Positions 7,514 to 9,957 of a DNA stretch of 9,957 nucleotides are shown here, in pieces. The DNA lies in NCBI GenBank assembly GCA_016210435.1, contig JACQUF010000395.1, positions 1-9,957 on the forward strand, read 5' to 3'. The stretch comes from Chloroflexota bacterium (lineage in GTDB: Bacteria > Chloroflexota > Dehalococcoidia > Lucifugimonadales > Lucifugimonadaceae). The notes beneath the pieces were generated by a model that saw only the letters and a program-made list of their open reading frames with translations, was not told the DNA's origin and made no database searches. The translations under genes were made by a program, and so were the position numbers. The first letter of the stretch is position 1. Each line of letters starts with the position of its first letter.

Positions 7514-7977
7514 TGAGGGTAGCCATCGGCGCGGACCACGGCGGCTTCGCGCTTAAGGCTGAGCTCGTCGAGTACATCAAGGGCCTCGGTCACGACACGG
7601 CCGATCTGGGGGCGCACAAGCTCGACCCGGCCGATGACTTCCCCGATTTCGCGGTCCCCGTAGCACGCGCGGTAGCGGAAAAGCGCGCCGAACGCGGGAT
7701 CGTAATATGTGGTAGCGGGGTGGGCGCTTCCGTGGCGGCAAACAAGATTCCCGGCATCCGGGCGGCGGTGTGCCACGACACCTATTCCGCGCACCAGGGC
7801 GTCGAACACGACGACATGAACGTGCTGTGCATGGGCGCCCGCGTGATCGGCCCGGCGACGGCACGCGAACTGGTAAAAGCCTTCCTCGAGGCGAAGATGG
7901 ACTCACATCCGAGGTTTCGCAGACGCCTCGAAAAGGTAATCGCTCTCGAACGACAAACCCTGAGAAGGGACGTGTAG
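7513..7977 (+). CDS. rpiB: Ribose-5-phosphate isomerase B
   Basis: This 154-residue protein belongs to the RpiB/LacA/LacB family. It should interconvert ribulose 5-phosphate and ribose 5-phosphate, feeding the adjacent transketolase. [10 protein letters not shown] (6-15), [10 protein letters not shown] (42-51), [20 protein letters not shown] (63-82) and [20 protein letters not shown] (86-105) are the family signatures. C66 corresponds to the catalytic cysteine of the E. coli type (mycobacterial-type enzymes lack it), S68 stands where threonine is common, and H99 matches the histidine that aids ring opening. The single-gene context with transketolase and transaldolase argues for ribose phosphate rather than the galactose-6-phosphate isomerase LacAB, which needs two subunits; allose 6-phosphate activity cannot be excluded. 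ATG 7513 shares its A with the upstream TGA. A TTG three bases earlier would add one residue. The transaldolase start follows after 2 bp. Confidence 0.94.
   Translation: MRVAIGADHGGFALKAELVEYIKGLGHDTADLGAHKLDPADDFPDFAVPVARAVAEKRAERGIVICGSGVGASVAANKIPGIRAAVCHDTYSAHQGVEHDDMNVLCMGARVIGPATARELVKAFLEAKMDSHPRFRRRLEKVIALERQTLRRDV
7962..7970 (+). promoter_or_regulatory. Ribosome binding site of the transaldolase gene (decides the start)
   Basis: GAGAAGGGA near the end of rpiB lies 9 bases before ATG 7980. It supports that start over the long in-frame extension that reads back to 7770 through rpiB. Confidence 0.65.
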
Positions 7978-7979
7978 CA

Positions 7980-9131
7980 ATGGCAACCCAGACAAGAGCG
8001 GCGACCAACGCCGTCGAACGAGCGCAGGCACTCGGGCAGTCGATCTGGCTCGACTTCATCAGCCGCGAAGTCCTTCGCTCGGGCGAGCTTGCGCGCTTGA
8101 TCGCTCTCGGCGTGACCGGAGTGACCTCCAATCCGACGATCTTCGAGAAGTCGATCTCTTCGGGAAACCTCTATGACGAAGACCTGCTACGCCTTGCCCG
8201 CGATGGGAAGGACACGATCGGAATCTACGAGGGCCTGGCCCTCAAGGACATCGCCGACGCGGCCGATCTGATGCGCCCCGTCTACGACCGGACGGACGGC
8301 GCGGATGGGTTTGTCAGCATTGAGGTGAACCCTCAACTGGCGACCGATACCAACGCTACGGTCGCAGAGGCCGAACGGCTGTTCCGCACGCTTCGCCGGC
8401 CGAACGTCCTGATCAAGGTCCCAGCCACGCCCGAGGGCATTCCGGCGGTCCGTACGCTGATCGGCCGGGGCATTAACGTCAACGTCACGTTGATCTTCTC
8501 GCTGACCGCGTACCGGGCGGTCGCCACCGCCTACCTCGATGGCTTGTCGGACTTGGCCCGCGCAGGGGGCAAAGACATCGGCCGTACCGCGTCTGTGGCT
8601 TCATTCTTCGTCAGCCGAGTCGACTCCCTCGTCGATAGGCAGCTCGACTCGGTAAGGCAGGAGGATACCCAGCGGGCGACCGGGCTAAAGGGCGCGCTTG
8701 GAATCGCCAACGCAAAGCTGGCCTATGCCGATTTCAAGTCGATCTTCGGAGCGGGATTCGTCAATCTGGCGAAGATGGGCGCGCGGCCCCAGCGCACCCT
8801 CTGGGCAAGCACGAGCGTAAAGAACCCGGCCTACCCGGACACTCTCTACCTGGACCAGCTGATGGGTCCGCAGACGGTCAACACCCTGCCGCCTGCGACG
8901 CTGGAAGCATTCCTCGACCATGGGTCCGTCACCGATGCCATCGGCAAAGGTGTCGATGATGCGCGCCGGATGGTCGCGGATCTGCTGGAGCTCGGGATCT
9001 CCTACGACCAGGTGACGGGTGAGCTTCTTTCGGCCGGGGTAAAGGCCTTCGCCGATTCGTTCACCAGCCTGCTCGGAAACATCGACAAGAAGCGCGTTGC
9101 CCTGCTTGCCGGCGCCCCTTCCCGGGGATAA
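7980..9131 (+). CDS. tal: Transaldolase
   Basis: This 383-residue transaldolase should transfer dihydroxyacetone between sugar phosphates (sedoheptulose 7-phosphate and glyceraldehyde 3-phosphate to erythrose 4-phosphate and fructose 6-phosphate) through a lysine Schiff base. GVTGVTSNPTIFEKSI (44-59) is the classic N-terminal signature. Other landmarks are IWLDFI (22-27) with D25, NVLIKVPATPEGI (142-154) with the Schiff-base lysine K146, INVNVTLIFSLTAY (165-178) and FFVSRVDSLVD (209-219). The length and the late segments TLWASTSVKNPAY (273-285) and VNTLPPATLEAFLDHG (300-315) fit the longer transaldolase type of about 370 residues common in Actinobacteria, cyanobacteria and Chloroflexota. In some bacteria this type is fused to phosphoglucose isomerase; here it ends without that domain. 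It follows rpiB by 2 bp and completes the non-oxidative pentose phosphate set with tkt. Confidence 0.96.
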   Translation: MATQTRAATNAVERAQALGQSIWLDFISREVLRSGELARLIALGVTGVTSNPTIFEKSISSGNLYDEDLLRLARDGKDTIGIYEGLALKDIADAADLMRPVYDRTDGADGFVSIEVNPQLATDTNATVAEAERLFRTLRRPNVLIKVPATPEGIPAVRTLIGRGINVNVTLIFSLTAYRAVATAYLDGLSDLARAGGKDIGRTASVASFFVSRVDSLVDRQLDSVRQEDTQRATGLKGALGIANAKLAYADFKSIFGAGFVNLAKMGARPQRTLWASTSVKNPAYPDTLYLDQLMGPQTVNTLPPATLEAFLDHGSVTDAIGKGVDDARRMVADLLELGISYDQVTGELLSAGVKAFADSFTSLLGNIDKKRVALLAGAPSRG

Positions 9132-9186
9132 GTGCAGGCGCGGACGCGATGTTCAAGAGCCGGCCGGCGGAATCGCCACGTGGTTT
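9132..9186 (+). other. 55-bp gap between transaldolase and DUF2090 genes
   Basis: This is the widest gap in the plus-strand run. It contains a 10-base G+C palindrome, GCCGGCCGGC at 9159-9168, but no run of T follows, so it is not a convincing intrinsic terminator. No clear Shine-Dalgarno sequence precedes the next start. A weak internal promoter cannot be excluded, but none is evident. Confidence 0.4.
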
Positions 9187-9957
9187 ATGCTGGATTTAGT
9201 GATGCCACTCGACGCGCCTGACGAACTTATCTTCCTGCTCGCAATCGACCACCGGGTCGATATTGGGACCGAACTGCTCGGCGGTTCGGCCGGTCAGCCG
9301 ACTGCTGCCGAACTCGAACAATCCGCGCACCTCAAGGGCATCGTCTTCGCGGGGCTCGCCGCCGCTGTGGAAGCCGGCGTCCCGAAGTCGCAGGCCGGTT
9401 TCTGGTCCGACTCGAACCTCGGCGAGGCCACCCTCTTGCGTGCACGCGCGATGAGCCTCACGACCGCTGTCTCGATCGAACGGCCAAGAATCCCCGAGTT
9501 CCAGTTGGAAGACGCGCTCGGGTTCAGTGCGACGCTGAAAAGGCTCGCGGCCTCATACGCGGCGGCCCGGATCAATTACAACCCCGAAGCCGAAATGGCG
9601 ACCAACCAGTCGCAGCGGCTGCAGCTGCGACGTATCAGCGAGATCGCGCGCTCCGAGGGGCCAAAGCTCTTACTTGAGCTCAATGTGATCCCGACGCCGG
9701 CGCAGGCCGACGCGGCCGGACGTCACGGAAGCTGGGAACGCCAGTTGCGGCCCGCCCTGCTCGTACAGGCGATCCGCGAACTTCAGGACGCCGGCATGGA
9801 GCCGCATGTGTGGGTCGTCGAGCCGCCACTGGAACCGACGGCAGCTGCGACCATCGTTGCGCAGGCCTACGTGGATGACCGGCGGCCCGCGGTCCTGTTT
9901 GCGGTTGGCAACGATTCGACGATGGAACCGAAATCGCCGGTCCACGATGACGTAGCC
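9187..9957 (+). CDS. DUF2090 aldolase-like protein, cut by the right edge
   Basis: The frame is open from ATG 9187 to the window end (257 residues, incomplete). It matches DUF2090, a TIM-barrel domain best known as the C-terminal half of some IolC (5-dehydro-2-deoxygluconokinase) proteins, where it is thought to be the matching phosphate aldolase. Evidence is the start FLLAIDHR (16-23), INYNPEAE (129-136; usual form VRYNPEGD), LLLELNVIPTPAQ (161-173; usual form FLFELLVPATPAQ) and LRPALLVQAIRELQDAGMEP (187-206). No kinase domain precedes it, so it stands alone. Lysines I would expect before YNPE and in WKIEG are missing (AARINYNPE; WVVEP), so chemistry may differ from the inositol-pathway aldolase. 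ATG 9202 or GTG 9199 are alternative starts; none has a good ribosome site. Its position after tkt-rpiB-tal suggests a role in phosphosugar metabolism, possibly aldol cleavage. Confidence 0.75.
   Translation, partial: MLDLVMPLDAPDELIFLLAIDHRVDIGTELLGGSAGQPTAAELEQSAHLKGIVFAGLAAAVEAGVPKSQAGFWSDSNLGEATLLRARAMSLTTAVSIERPRIPEFQLEDALGFSATLKRLAASYAAARINYNPEAEMATNQSQRLQLRRISEIARSEGPKLLLELNVIPTPAQADAAGRHGSWERQLRPALLVQAIRELQDAGMEPHVWVVEPPLEPTAAATIVAQAYVDDRRPAVLFAVGNDSTMEPKSPVHDDVA

Noticed and set aside
7770..7979. 70-codon N-terminal extension of transaldolase
   Set aside because: It reads through the C-terminal half of rpiB in another frame, and the ATG at 7980 has a good ribosome binding site and starts a protein of normal family length.
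9159..9168. GCCGGCCGGC palindrome as a transcription terminator
   Set aside because: There is no loop of useful size and no following T-run; short G+C palindromes are common in such DNA.

Overview
The window is bacterial, G+C-rich and densely coding: 8 supported protein genes plus one gene remnant, with no RNA gene, insertion sequence or CRISPR array seen. The phylum cannot be fixed from sequence alone. The gene content (transketolase, RpiB and a long single-domain transaldolase in a row, a free-standing DUF2090 protein, SMP-30 lactonases with very similar cores) would suit Chloroflexota or a G+C-rich actinobacterial-like lineage, probably a poorly characterised environmental one; this is a guess.

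Layout. At the left edge (1-106, minus strand) is a short, degenerate piece of a PAP2-type membrane phosphatase. Next is a small VOC/glyoxalase-fold gene (132-524, minus). A 115-bp divergent intergenic region (525-639) follows. From 640 to the right edge every gene lies on the plus strand and is tightly packed: two tandem SMP-30/gluconolactonase-type genes (640-1548 and 1586-2497), an unrecognised TIM-barrel, glycosidase-like protein (2494-3969), an FGGY sugar or sugar-acid kinase (3974-5461), transketolase (5468-7513), ribose-5-phosphate isomerase B (7513-7977), transaldolase (7980-9131), and a DUF2090 aldolase-like gene cut by the window end (9187-9957+). The junctions are 37 bp, a 4-bp overlap, 4 bp, 6 bp, a 1-bp overlap, 2 bp and 55 bp, so this looks like one operon.

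How the genes may work together. Lactonases would open sugar lactones to aldonic acids, the FGGY kinase would phosphorylate the acid (gluconate is the simplest guess), and RpiB, transketolase and transaldolase would interconvert the resulting pentose phosphates into glycolytic intermediates. The connecting enzyme, 6-phosphogluconate dehydrogenase, is not in the window and would be expected just downstream if this is a gluconate route. The glycosidase-like protein and the DUF2090 protein are the two members whose reactions are unknown, and they are what could make this more than an ordinary pentose phosphate operon.

No stretch longer than 300 bases lacks a gene.
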